This document shows positions 9,252 through 17,926 of a stretch of DNA of 64,000 nucleotides, in pieces. The stretch comes from JBEVNR01 sp040507985 (lineage in GTDB: Bacteria; Pseudomonadota; Alphaproteobacteria; Rickettsiales; UBA6187), in contig JBEVNR010000012.1 of NCBI GenBank assembly GCA_040507985.1, forward strand, positions 62,001 to 126,000, written 5' to 3'. Positions within the stretch are counted from its first letter, which is position 1. The number at the start of each line of letters is the position of its first letter. Below the pieces are notes generated by a model that saw nothing but the letters and a program-made list of their open reading frames with translations, made no database searches and had not been told where the DNA came from. A program made the translations under genes and the position numbers.

Positions 9252-10352
9252 ATGCGTATCGAGGAAACCTATCTTGCGCGAACGAATTCCGGGGAATTGC
9301 GGTTCGACGAACGGCAACGGCGCATAGCGCAAGCGCTGGACGAAATTTTAGACATGTTGAAGGACGCGACGTCGATAAGGCGAAGCGCATGGACCCGCAT
9401 TCTTTCCCGAAAAAAACGTGCGGCGCCCAAAGGCTTATACGTGCACGGCGCCGTAGGAAGGGGGAAAACCTTGCTGATGGACGTTTTCGTGGAATGCGCA
9501 CGCAATCTGCCGGTGCGTCGGGCGCATTTCCACGACTTCATGAAAGACGTCCACCGCCGATTGCGACGGGCGCGCGCCTCCTCCGGCGTCGTCGACCCGA
9601 TAGACAGCGTGGCGTCCGACATGGCGAAAGAAGCGACCATATTATGTTTCGACGAGATGGAAGTGCACGACGTTGCCGATGCAACGTTGCTGGAACGTTT
9701 GTTTTCTCGATTGTTCGCCGAGGGAACGACGCTCATATGCACCTCCAACGTCCCTCCCGAAGAATTATATAAAGAAGGACTGCAACGCGAGCATATTCTA
9801 CCGTTCATCGCATTGTTGCGCGATAGGTGCCGGGTGGAGCGCCTCGACGCGGAAGGGGATTATCGTTTACGCGGAAAAGAGGCGAAACGGGAGGAAAAAA
9901 GGTGGTTTCGTGCGGATACGGAAGGAACGGAGGCTTTAAGGCTCGCCGTTCTGCGCTACGCACCACCCGGCGGTTTTGCACCCGAATCGGTGCGCGTCGT
10001 CGGGCGGGAAACCACTTTTCGCCGCGTGGCCAACGGTGCGTTATGGACGGATTTTGACGAACTGTGCCGACGTCCGCTTGGCGCCGGCGATTACGCGGAC
10101 CTATGCTCCGCCTTCTCCGTTATTGCCGTCGAAAACGTACCGACTCTGCACGCGGGCGAGACGCATCCGCTCTTGCGGTTCATTCACTTTATCGACGTCG
10201 CCTACGAAAAACGCGTGGCGCTCCTATGGTCCGGAGCGGACGAGCCGGAAGCGATATATCCCCACGAACCCAAGCCTTACGGCTTCGCCCGCATGGTTTC
10301 CCGCTTGCGCGAAATGCGTTCCGACGCATATTGCGACGCGAACACAGCCTAG
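9252..10352 (+). CDS. zapE: Cell division protein ZapE (AFG1-like ATPase)
   Basis: 366 residues. Walker A is GAVGRGKT (about residues 64-71) and Walker B is LCFDEMEVHDVADA. The sensor region contains TLICTSNVPPEELY, and HFIDVAYEKRVAL lies near the end, all typical of ZapE/AFG1. The family associates with the Z-ring under stress and is related to mitochondrial LACE1. It starts 8 bases after the YibQ-like gene and is probably co-transcribed with it. It converges on the pilin gene on the minus strand. Confidence 0.92.
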   Translation: MRIEETYLARTNSGELRFDERQRRIAQALDEILDMLKDATSIRRSAWTRILSRKKRAAPKGLYVHGAVGRGKTLLMDVFVECARNLPVRRAHFHDFMKDVHRRLRRARASSGVVDPIDSVASDMAKEATILCFDEMEVHDVADATLLERLFSRLFAEGTTLICTSNVPPEELYKEGLQREHILPFIALLRDRCRVERLDAEGDYRLRGKEAKREEKRWFRADTEGTEALRLAVLRYAPPGGFAPESVRVVGRETTFRRVANGALWTDFDELCRRPLGAGDYADLCSAFSVIAVENVPTLHAGETHPLLRFIHFIDVAYEKRVALLWSGADEPEAIYPHEPKPYGFARMVSRLREMRSDAYCDANTA

Positions 10353-10395
10353 CAAAGTCCTTGCCTAGCGCCTAAATCGACTTAGGGACGCAACA

Positions 10396-11133
10396 TTATT
10401 CCGCATTTAACCACATGACGGACCTGCACGACTCCGTATCGTCGCTTAACGTATATTCCGCCGTTGTCGCCGAATGATAGTCGGCGCTCACGCATACCGC
10501 TTCGGAGGCGGCGGCTTCGCCCCGTGCGGCATAGACGCTTCCGCCGGCGGGATCGGCGTCGTCCGTTTTTTTGTCGATGATGCGGGCCGTTTCCGGCAAG
10601 ACGGCGCCTTCGTTGGGGCCGGCGTCTTCCTTTCCGGAAAGTTGGAGAAAGTTGCCCGAACGTCCGTACATTTGGCCGTATTCAATGAAGTAAAAAGCGG
10701 ATTTAAGGGCGGACTCCGGCACGTTTTCGTTTATTTCGTATCCCGACGCAGTGTTGGCGGAAACGACGCCGCTATAGAGTCCGTTCACCATGTTCGCCTT
10801 AGCCAAATGCCGCCATGCGCGCAAGCATTCGGTGCGGCAGGAGACGTTGTCCTTGTCGTCGATGCGGTTATTGCCGTCGCCGTTGGCGTCGGCGCCGTCC
10901 GCTTCCCAATAGTCGTAGGCGTTGGGAAGGTCGCCCGGGAAAAACTTATATTTCTTGCGAAAATCTTCCGTCGCTTGCTTATAAAATCCAAGCGATGAAA
11001 TAAGTTTGTTGATGCGCGCTGCCTCCATTAAATGCGCGCCGCCCGCAATCGCGGCCAACGCGAGCGCCGTAATGAGAAGCGTAATCGACATTTCGACGAG
11101 ACTGAAGCCTTGCGGCGATCTTCTTAAAGGCAT
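10396..11133 (-). CDS. Prepilin with N-terminal cleavage/methylation motif (type IV pilin-like)
   Basis: 245 residues. A basic leader ends in Gly9, followed by FSLVEM, giving the prepilin peptidase site G|F with Glu at +5. A hydrophobic helix extends to about residue 32. The body contains FPGDLPNAYDYW, seen in alphaproteobacterial minor pilins, a Cys pair in the middle (SCRTEC) and two cysteines near the C-terminus. Its last third resembles the partial pilin at 1-570. The gene lies 13 bases after glyA on the same strand, so it appears to be the last gene of a sodB-rpiB-glyA-pilin run, an unusual place for a pilin. Confidence 0.88.
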   Translation of the reverse strand: MPLRRSPQGFSLVEMSITLLITALALAAIAGGAHLMEAARINKLISSLGFYKQATEDFRKKYKFFPGDLPNAYDYWEADGADANGDGNNRIDDKDNVSCRTECLRAWRHLAKANMVNGLYSGVVSANTASGYEINENVPESALKSAFYFIEYGQMYGRSGNFLQLSGKEDAGPNEGAVLPETARIIDKKTDDADPAGGSVYAARGEAAASEAVCVSADYHSATTAEYTLSDDTESCRSVMWLNAE

Positions 11134-11146
11134 TTCGCGTTTTTAT

Positions 11147-12514
11147 TTACCTCACGTCCGCATAAATCGGGAACTTCGCGCAGAGGGCGCGCGTTTTTTC
11201 CCGCACCGTTCTAATCGCGTCGGATAGTGTGGCGTCGTCGCCGGTGGCTTGCGCGTCCAGCACGTCGCAAATCAGGTGGCCGACCGTTTTAAATTCTTCG
11301 ACGCCGAAGCCGCGCGAGGTGCCGGCGGGAGTGCCGAGGCGAACGCCGGAGGTGACGAACGGTTTTTCGGGGTCAAACGGAATCGCGTTTTTGTTGCAGG
11401 TGAGTCCGGCTGCCTCCAGCGCTTCTTCCGCCGCCTTCCCCGTCAATTTTTTTGGGCGCAGATCGGCCAGCACCACATGGCTGTCGGTGCCGCCGCTTAC
11501 CACGTCGACTCCGCGCGATTGCAATATCTGCGCGAGCGCCGCCGCGTTGTCGACCACTTTTTTTGCGTATTCCTTAAATTCGGGCGTGAGCGCCTCGCCG
11601 AACGCCACGGCCTTTGCGGCGATGACGTGCATGAGCGGTCCTCCCTGCAATCCGGGGAACACCGCCGCGTTCAGCGCCTCTTCGAGCGTGACTTCTTTTC
11701 CGGAGGGCGTTTTTCGCACCACGACGCCGGGCTTTGCCGAAACGATAATGCCGCCGCGCGGACCGCGCAACGTTTTATGGGTGGTGGACGTCACGACATG
11801 CGCGTGGGGAAGCGGACTGGGATAGACGCCACCCGCGACCAACCCGGCCACGTGCGCCATGTCGACCATAAACCACGCGTCAATTTCGGCGGCAATTTCG
11901 GCGAATTTTTTCCAATCGATCACGCGCGGGTAGGCGGAGCAGCCGGCGATAATCAGTCGGGGCCTATGTTCCAGCGCCAGGCGGCGCACTTCGTCGTAAT
12001 CAATGAGGGCCGTGTCTTCCTTTACGCCGTAACATACGGCATCGAACCATTTTCCGGATAGATTGACGGGCGCGCCGTGGGTTAAGTGTCCTCCGGCGGC
12101 AAGGGAAAGGCCAAGCACCGTATCGCCCGGCTTAAGCAAGGCGAGCAGCACCGCCTGATTGGCTTGCGACCCGGAGTTGGGTTGCACGTTGGCGTAGGAA
12201 CAATCAAATAATTGGCACAGGCGCTCTTGCGCGACGCGCTCGACTTTATCGACCTTCTCGCAACCGCCGTAATAGCGCTTGCCCGGATAGCCTTCCGCGT
12301 ATTTGTTGGTAAGGACGGTGCCTTGCGCCTCTAGCACCGCTTTGCTTACGATGTTTTCCGACGCAATAAGCTCTATCGTGTCTTGTTGGCGCGTCAACTC
12401 TTCTTTGACGAAGCCGAAAATCTCGGCGTCGCGACGTTGCAAGCCTTCGGAGAAAAACGGAGGAAGGCCGGCGTTGCCGGAAAAAGAGGGGGCGGCGGCG
12501 GAGGGAGCGGACAT
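11147..12514 (-). CDS. glyA: Serine hydroxymethyltransferase
   Basis: 455 residues, slightly longer than usual owing to a Ser/Ala-rich N-terminal extension of about 20 residues. The PLP-binding lysine lies in TSTTHKTLRGPRGG. YAEGYPGKRYYGG and the VDMAHVAGL segment are also present. It interconverts serine and glycine with tetrahydrofolate as one-carbon acceptor and is cytosolic. It lies 13 bases after rpiB and is followed by a pilin gene. An AAGG ribosome site precedes the start. Confidence 0.98.
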   Translation of the reverse strand: MSAPSAAAPSFSGNAGLPPFFSEGLQRRDAEIFGFVKEELTRQQDTIELIASENIVSKAVLEAQGTVLTNKYAEGYPGKRYYGGCEKVDKVERVAQERLCQLFDCSYANVQPNSGSQANQAVLLALLKPGDTVLGLSLAAGGHLTHGAPVNLSGKWFDAVCYGVKEDTALIDYDEVRRLALEHRPRLIIAGCSAYPRVIDWKKFAEIAAEIDAWFMVDMAHVAGLVAGGVYPSPLPHAHVVTSTTHKTLRGPRGGIIVSAKPGVVVRKTPSGKEVTLEEALNAAVFPGLQGGPLMHVIAAKAVAFGEALTPEFKEYAKKVVDNAAALAQILQSRGVDVVSGGTDSHVVLADLRPKKLTGKAAEEALEAAGLTCNKNAIPFDPEKPFVTSGVRLGTPAGTSRGFGVEEFKTVGHLICDVLDAQATGDDATLSDAIRTVREKTRALCAKFPIYADVR

Positions 12515-12527
12515 ATGCTAAATTACC

Positions 12528-13004
12528 TTATGCAACGTTATTGTCGTCGATGAGCGCTACGCGACGGCTGTGGCGCCCTTCGTGGAAATCGGTGAGAAAA
12601 AATCGTTCTACCATGGCAAGCGCGGCGTCGCGATGCGTAAGGCGTGCGCCCATCACCAGAATATTGGCGTCGTTATGTTGGCGCGCCAGCTTCGCCATGT
12701 CTGCGTTAAAACATAGAGCGGCGCGAATGCCGGGGAAACGGTTGGCGACGATGCTCATGCCGACGCCGCTTCCGCAGATGAGCACGCCTTTTTCCGCTCT
12801 TCCCTGCAATATGGCGTCGGCCACTTTTTTGGCAAAGACGGGATAATCGCACGAGGCGTCGGAATCGGCGCCGCAATCGATGGCGTCGGCGCCTTGGCCG
12901 ACGATAAAATCAAGCGCGGATTCCTTTAGGTCGTACCCGGCATGGTCGGACCCAACGGCGATTTTTTGCCCTTGAAACAGCACTTCTTCCGAAGAAGAGG
13001 ACAT
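12528..13004 (-). CDS. rpiB: Ribose-5-phosphate isomerase B
   Basis: 158 residues. Family motifs are GSDHAGYDLKE (about residues 18-28), DCGADSDASCDYP and GVLICGSGVGMSIVANR, the latter with the catalytic Cys. It interconverts ribose 5-phosphate and ribulose 5-phosphate in the pentose phosphate pathway. It is located between sodB and glyA on the same strand. The rpiB-glyA order is common in alphaproteobacteria and supports co-transcription. Confidence 0.97.
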   Translation of the reverse strand: MSSSSEEVLFQGQKIAVGSDHAGYDLKESALDFIVGQGADAIDCGADSDASCDYPVFAKKVADAILQGRAEKGVLICGSGVGMSIVANRFPGIRAALCFNADMAKLARQHNDANILVMGARLTHRDAALAMVERFFLTDFHEGRHSRRVALIDDNNVA

Positions 13005-13031
13005 TATTTTCCTCGCGTCATAGACTCGCCG

Positions 13032-13649
13032 TTACGCCGCCTTGGCTTTTTCGGTCGCGGCGTTAAAATTTTTAGCGACGAATTCCCAGTTAATCAACTT
13101 ATCGTTAAAGGTGGCGATATAATCGGGGCGCTTGTTGCGGTAATCGACGTAATAGGCGTGCTCCCACACGTCGATCGTGAGCAGGGGAACGCACGCGTTG
13201 CTTTTTATGGGCGTGTCGGCGTTGCCGGTTTTAATAATTTCCAGCCTGCATTTTTCGTTGCTATAGACGAGCCACGCCCACCCGCTGCCGAATTGCGTAG
13301 CGGCGGCGTCGGCAAATTGTTTTTTAAAATTATCGAGAGAACCGAAATCCTTGGCGATTTGCGCGGCGAGCTTCGGGCAGGATGGCGCCGAAGAAGCGTT
13401 CGGCGCCATGCAATGCCAGTAGAACGTGTGGTTCCATATTTGTGCGGCATTATTGAAAATCGGTCCGTCGGACGTAGATATCACTTCTTCCAGAGGCGCG
13501 TTGGCAAGGGGAGAGTCCTTCAGCAATTCGTTTAATTTATTCACGTAGGCGGCGTGATGCTTGCCGTGGTGATATTCCAAGGTTTCGGCGCTAATATGCG
13601 GCTCAAGGGCGTTTTTGGGATATGGCAGATCGGGCAAAGCAAAGGGCAT
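13032..13649 (-). CDS. sodB: Superoxide dismutase [Fe/Mn]
   Basis: 205 residues. Metal ligands are visible: a His in EYHHGKHHAAY, a His in WNHTFYWHCM, and Asp and His in DVWEHAYYVDY. AAQIWNHTFYW and the GSGWAWLV segment fit the iron-type subgroup. No signal peptide, so cytoplasmic. A purine-rich site (GGAGG) sits just upstream of the ATG. It is the first gene of the run sodB-rpiB-glyA-pilin. Confidence 0.96.
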   Translation of the reverse strand: MPFALPDLPYPKNALEPHISAETLEYHHGKHHAAYVNKLNELLKDSPLANAPLEEVISTSDGPIFNNAAQIWNHTFYWHCMAPNASSAPSCPKLAAQIAKDFGSLDNFKKQFADAAATQFGSGWAWLVYSNEKCRLEIIKTGNADTPIKSNACVPLLTIDVWEHAYYVDYRNKRPDYIATFNDKLINWEFVAKNFNAATEKAKAA

Positions 13650-13969
13650 GGCGGCCTCCTGTAACTATATACTATCGCATGTAAGCCGGCACCATACCCC
13701 TTAACGCACACAGGCGCAAGCATGATTTTAAAAGCAACCGCAAAGCCGTCCCAATCGTCGGCATAAAATAGTCCCTTCCTCATGGATGAGTTATCGTCAA
13801 GTTTTTTTACCGTTTCTATGTCGCCCCCTCCGACGACCATGCAGCGCCCCCCCGCGTTTTGCGGCTTATCGTCTTTAACATTCATTTTTTCTTTTTTTAA
13901 GAATTCGACGTTTCGTCTATTCGGTCTGCTTCGCGTCTGTTGGCAAACGACGCTGCGATAGGTGCAGGC
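13650..13969. other. Intergenic stretch upstream of sodB
   Basis: This 320-base gap should hold the sodB promoter, but I see no clear -35/-10 pair. A minus-strand frame opens at 13885 after an A/G-rich stretch and reads plausibly for about 75 codons, but it then runs 109 bases into sodB out of frame. I treat it as a possible gene remnant and not a gene. Confidence 0.4.
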
Positions 13970-14317
13970 TTAGGAAGAAGCGGCAGGTTCAACGGAAATA
14001 GCATTGGGCTCCATTCCCTGTTGTTTAGAAATAACGGCGAAAATTTCCTTCGTAAATTTTACGTGCAACGAAATAAAATGCTGTTGCTCATTAACCTTAC
14101 CCGAGTTGGTGACTTTAATCGGTCTTTTCAAGGGAGTAGAGGTACAGGTGCAGGTCACGTCACTGACGTTATGCTGGCCGCAAGCAAATTTCGCGTTATC
14201 GAAATCGCAACTACAGACATATTGCACGTCGTCATCCTGACGGTTGCAGTCTTCTACGTCGCACTCAATGACGACCTTCCACTTTCCGTTAGCGTCTTTT
14301 TCCGTTCGGTAGGGCAT
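13970..14317 (-). CDS. Small cysteine-rich hypothetical protein
   Basis: 115 residues, no signal peptide or membrane helix. I do not recognise a family. The first two thirds carry seven cysteines (C19, C24, C34, C36, C46, C56, C58 approximately) in CxxxxC and CxC pairs, suggesting metal binding or disulfides. The last part is plain. The local composition is more AT-rich than its neighbours. It lies 120 bases downstream of nspC on the same strand. The ribosome site is weak. A plus-strand frame overlaps it, but this frame has the more protein-like composition. Confidence 0.45.
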   Translation of the reverse strand: MPYRTEKDANGKWKVVIECDVEDCNRQDDDVQYVCSCDFDNAKFACGQHNVSDVTCTCTSTPLKRPIKVTNSGKVNEQQHFISLHVKFTKEIFAVISKQQGMEPNAISVEPAASS

Positions 14318-14437
14318 GGCGAAAGAATCGTTCTAAAAGAATAACGATAGAGGTGGCTGAGTTTCTTGTGCCGAAAATTGAGTATACGAAAATTTAGTCT
14401 AACCATACGCGTTTTTTGCGCAGGCACAACGCAATTT

Positions 14438-15610
14438 TCATTGCGCGCCGATATGCCTTGCATAATCGTCATAGGAAAAATTGCGAACGACGCGAAAATC
14501 GTCTCCGCCTTCCCATAAGACGAGCGACGGCAACGGCACGCCGTTGAAGTAATTATATTTTACGGCGGCATATTGCATCAAATCGCCGAAAAGGAGCGTT
14601 TGTCCGATTTTCAAGGGTTCATGAAAACGATATCGGCCGATGACGTCGCCGCTCATGCAGGTATTGCCGCCCAGAAGATAATCATATTCCGTAAAGGGAG
14701 CGTCCGCCTCGTCGACCATTTCCGCGCCGACGAGCGGGGGAGTATAGGGAACCTCCAGCACGTCCGGCATGTGGGCGCTGGCCGATACGTTCAGCATGGC
14801 GGTGCGAACGCCGGCGTTGTCGACGATATCGAGAACGGTTGCCGACAAATATCCCGAGTTCAGCACGTGCGCGGCGCCCGGCTCTAAAATGGCTTGCACA
14901 TTATGTTGCTGTTGAAAATGCCGCAATTCTTCGATAAAGATATCGGCGTTAAAATTTTCGTGGGAGTAAAAATGTCCGCCGCCGAAATTCACTTCGCTCA
15001 CGCATTCCAATTCTTTGGCGAATGTGGCGGAGATATGACGCATGAGGGCCACGCCGTCCTCCGCCATGTTTTCGCATAAATTATGGAAGTGCAGGGCGTC
15101 CAGCTTCGCCAACATTTCGGGAGTAACGTCCGCCTGGCGCGCTCCGAATCGGCATCCGGGAGAGGACGGATCGTATAGCGGGTTCTTCGCTTGCGACAAG
15201 CCGGCGTTGACGCGCAAAGCCAATTTGACGCTTGGCTTGATTCGCTTCGCCATATCGCCGAAGCGGAGGAGCTGGGAGACGGAGTTAAAATACAGATGGT
15301 CGGCATATTCCAAAATAGCGGGAACGTCCGCCTCCGCATAAGCGGGGCTATAGCAATGCACCTCCTTGCCGAAATAGGTTTTGCCTAGCCTCGCTTCGTA
15401 CGCGCCGCTCGCGGTCGTGCCGTCCAGCGCGTCTATCATGTAGGGAAACGCCGCCGTCAACGAAAACGCTTTCGTCGCCAACAACATGCGCGCGCCGGAT
15501 TCGCGCTTAATGCGCTCCGCTTTGCGCATGTTTTCCTTAATGCGCCGTATGTCGACAATATAGGCCGGCGCGGGAATATGGTGCCGGGGAAATTCTTCCG
15601 CAGGACGCAT
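14438..15610 (-). CDS. nspC: Carboxynorspermidine/carboxyspermidine decarboxylase
   Basis: 390 residues of the alanine-racemase-fold PLP decarboxylases. The PLP lysine is in LLATKAFS (about residue 47). EPGAAHV, GGGHFYSHENF and GGNTCMSGDVIG are NspC-type motifs. It decarboxylates carboxy(nor)spermidine to (nor)spermidine. Its start is 4 bases from the upstream dehydrogenase stop, so the two enzymes form a coupled unit. Ornithine decarboxylase at 51042-52235 can supply putrescine. Confidence 0.95.
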   Translation of the reverse strand: MRPAEEFPRHHIPAPAYIVDIRRIKENMRKAERIKRESGARMLLATKAFSLTAAFPYMIDALDGTTASGAYEARLGKTYFGKEVHCYSPAYAEADVPAILEYADHLYFNSVSQLLRFGDMAKRIKPSVKLALRVNAGLSQAKNPLYDPSSPGCRFGARQADVTPEMLAKLDALHFHNLCENMAEDGVALMRHISATFAKELECVSEVNFGGGHFYSHENFNADIFIEELRHFQQQHNVQAILEPGAAHVLNSGYLSATVLDIVDNAGVRTAMLNVSASAHMPDVLEVPYTPPLVGAEMVDEADAPFTEYDYLLGGNTCMSGDVIGRYRFHEPLKIGQTLLFGDLMQYAAVKYNYFNGVPLPSLVLWEGGDDFRVVRNFSYDDYARHIGAQ

Positions 15611-15614
15611 GGGG

Positions 15615-16826
15615 CTATGTATGCTCTCCCAATCCGCACGGCAAGGATTTCACGTGCCAAGGCAAGCCTTGCCTGGCCACTTCTTCCATAAACGGATCGG
15701 GATCTAACTGCTCGACGTTAAATACGCCGGGCGTTTTCCCCCAGACGCCTTGCGCCATCAAGATGGCGGCGGTGGCGGCGGGAACGCCGGTAGTGTACGA
15801 TACGGCTTGAGCCCCCACTTCCTTATGGGTGCGCGCATGGTCGCACACGTTATAAATCAGGACGGTTTTTTCCTTGCCGTCTTTCTCGCCGGTAAGGATC
15901 GTGCCGATCGACGTTTTTCCGGTATAGTTTTCGGACAAATCGGACGGGGCGGGCAATAACGTCTTTAAAAATTCAAGGGGAATAATATCGACGCCGTGAT
16001 GCGACACGGGATCGATGCGGGTCATGCCGATATTTTGCAGTACCTCTAAATGCTTAATGTAATTGTCGGAAAACGTCATCCAGAAGCGAATTCGCTCCAG
16101 TCCCTTAATGTTCAGAACGAGCGATTCCAATTCCTCATGGTACAGCAAATAGGCTTTTTTCTCTCCGACGTCGGGAAAATCGATCATTTTTCCGAATTGA
16201 AGCGGAGCGGTTTCCAGCCATGTTCCGCGCTCCCAATATTTTCCGCGTTGCGTGACTTCGCGAATATTGATCTCGGGGTTAAAGTTGGTGGCGAACGCCT
16301 TGCCATGATCGCCGGCGTTACAATCGACGATATCGATTTCTCGAATGGAATCAAACAGATTTTTTTGGGCATAGGCACAGTAAATATTCGTTTGCCCCGG
16401 ATCGAAGCCGCAACCAAGGATCGCCGTTAGCCCCGCCTTCTCAAATTTTTCCTTATACGCCCATTGCCAGCGATACTCGAACTTCGCTACATCGCGCGGC
16501 TCATAATTGGCCGTGTCCATATAATGTGCGCCGGCCTGCAAGCATGCGTCCATAATCGCCAGGTCCTGATAGGGCAACGCCATGTTAATGACGAGGTTGG
16601 CGCGCGTTTCGCGAATAAGCGCAGCGGTGGCGGCCACGTCGTCGGCGTCAATCTGCGAGATGCCTATCTCTACGCCGAGGCGTTCGCGACACCATCGCTG
16701 CGTTGCTTGGCATTTAGAAAGCGTACGGCTGGCTACATGAATGCCGGAAAAGCGCTTGGCGTTCATCGCGCATTTTTTTGCCACGACGCTACCGGCCGCG
16801 CCTGCGCCAATAATTAAGAGGTTCAC
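15615..16826 (-). CDS. Carboxynorspermidine synthase (saccharopine dehydrogenase-like)
   Basis: 403 residues. The Rossmann motif LIIGAGAAGSVVAKK is at the N-terminus. LGCGFDPGQTNIYCAYA and the substrate region FNPEINIREVTQRGKYW match carboxynorspermidine dehydrogenases. It condenses a diamine with aspartate semialdehyde using NAD(P)H and hands the product to NspC. It follows trxA by 54 bases on the same strand and nearly touches nspC. Whether the diamine is putrescine or diaminopropane cannot be read from sequence. The ornithine decarboxylase in this window favours putrescine. Confidence 0.93.
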   Translation of the reverse strand: MNLLIIGAGAAGSVVAKKCAMNAKRFSGIHVASRTLSKCQATQRWCRERLGVEIGISQIDADDVAATAALIRETRANLVINMALPYQDLAIMDACLQAGAHYMDTANYEPRDVAKFEYRWQWAYKEKFEKAGLTAILGCGFDPGQTNIYCAYAQKNLFDSIREIDIVDCNAGDHGKAFATNFNPEINIREVTQRGKYWERGTWLETAPLQFGKMIDFPDVGEKKAYLLYHEELESLVLNIKGLERIRFWMTFSDNYIKHLEVLQNIGMTRIDPVSHHGVDIIPLEFLKTLLPAPSDLSENYTGKTSIGTILTGEKDGKEKTVLIYNVCDHARTHKEVGAQAVSYTTGVPAATAAILMAQGVWGKTPGVFNVEQLDPDPFMEEVARQGLPWHVKSLPCGLGEHT

Positions 16827-16880
16827 TTTCTTATTTTCTGCCCGCGCTTAAAGGAATCACGATATAACTTCGCTTTATGG

Positions 16881-17219
16881 CTAGGCCGCCGTTTCGACGT
16901 AGCTTTCCAGCCATTGCAAAATGGCGCTCTTTGGCAACGCGCCCACTTTCGTTGCGGCGGGGGCGCCGTTTTTGAATAAAATCAGGGTAGGAATGCCGCG
17001 CACGTTATATTTCGTGGGAACGTCCGGATTTTCGTCGATGTTGATTTTTACGACTTTAAGCGTTCCTTCCAAATCCGTCGCTATTTCGTCGACGACGGGC
17101 GACAATTGACGGCACGGTCCGCACCATTCCGCCCAAAAGTCAACCAGCACCGGTAGCGCGCTTTTCAACACGTCTTTGTCAAAAGAAGAATCCGTTACGT
17201 TATTGGCCATGGGCGCCAC
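16881..17219 (-). CDS. trxA: Thioredoxin
   Basis: 112 residues with the active site WAEWCGPCRQL (Cys about 36 and 39) and the cis-Pro region VRGIPTLILFKNG. It reduces protein disulfides in the cytoplasm. It is a single-domain thioredoxin of normal length, without a signal peptide. Divergent from ribH; the shared upstream region 17220-17495 probably contains promoters for both. It is the first gene of the run trxA-carboxynorspermidine synthase-nspC. Confidence 0.97.
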   Translation of the reverse strand: MAPMANNVTDSSFDKDVLKSALPVLVDFWAEWCGPCRQLSPVVDEIATDLEGTLKVVKINIDENPDVPTKYNVRGIPTLILFKNGAPAATKVGALPKSAILQWLESYVETAA

Positions 17220-17495
17220 CTAAATTATTAACGTTAAAAAATCGCAAAAATCTTCCGCTTGCCGATGCGAATCGTGAGGCTGAAAAGCATTGGCAGCGTG
17301 CGCGACCAATTGGCGCGTGTTATTGCCACCCGCAACTATATCGCGCGGAAGGTATGATTGCAATAAAATTTCCTATGTCCTTGAAATTGTTTTATAGCGT
17401 CGACCGAAATGTTTGTCGGGAAACGCGATTTCATCCGGACAATGCATTCATTCTTCGTTAGGATGCGAAAAACGTTATGGTTAACGGAGAGCGTC

Positions 17496-17906
17496 TTGCC
17501 GGCATTTCGAATCGCCATCGTGGCCGCGTCGTTTCATGCGCGGGAAACCGACGCCATGATCGCCGAAGTTCGCCGCGTATGCGCGCAAAACGGCGCGTCG
17601 GAAGCCATGTGCGTTCTCACGCCGGGAGCCATGGAAATGCCGCTGGCGCTGAAGCGCGCGCTTCGCCGGTCCGACGTCGACGCCGCCGTGGCGCTCGGCA
17701 TTATAGAAAAAGGCGAAACCTTGCACGGCGCCGTTATGGGAGAGGCGGTGATACGCGCCGTCATCGGGTTGCAGCTCGAATACATGAAGCCGATCGGTAC
17801 GGGAATACTAGGGCCGGGAATTTCTGCGGACCAAGTGCAAGCGCGCGTCGTTCCGTATGCGCGCGCTGCGGCGGAAGCCGCGATTCACATGCTCCATCAC
17901 ACATAA
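17496..17906 (+). CDS. ribH: 6,7-dimethyl-8-ribityllumazine synthase
   Basis: I chose the TTG at 17496, preceded by GGAG at 17486-17489, giving 136 residues that begin just before the first beta strand (FRIAIVAASFH). In-frame ATGs at 17463 and 17409 lack a ribosome site. TPGAMEMPLALKRAL corresponds to the family's PGAxExPLA loop, and GETLHGAVMGEAV carries the conserved His. The enzyme condenses the pyrimidine and dihydroxybutanone phosphate precursors of riboflavin. Sequence is fairly divergent. It stands apart from other rib genes and is followed by ugd. Confidence 0.85.
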   Translation: MPAFRIAIVAASFHARETDAMIAEVRRVCAQNGASEAMCVLTPGAMEMPLALKRALRRSDVDAAVALGIIEKGETLHGAVMGEAVIRAVIGLQLEYMKPIGTGILGPGISADQVQARVVPYARAAAEAAIHMLHHT

Positions 17907-17926
17907 TTTACAAGGAGCTATCTAGT

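Noticed and set aside
13541..13885. Minus-strand 114-codon frame upstream of and overlapping sodB
   Set aside because: It ends inside sodB in another frame, and its last third is a shadow of sodB. The first part looks protein-like, so it may be a remnant, but no family supports it.
13940..14344. Plus-strand 134-codon frame opposite the Cys-rich protein gene
   Set aside because: No family, no ribosome site, and composition is less protein-like than that of the minus-strand frame.
17477..17926. Long upstream extension of the ugd frame over ribH
   Set aside because: The UDP-glucose dehydrogenase fold starts at 17927 with its own AAGGAG site; the extension is Arg-rich and overlaps ribH.
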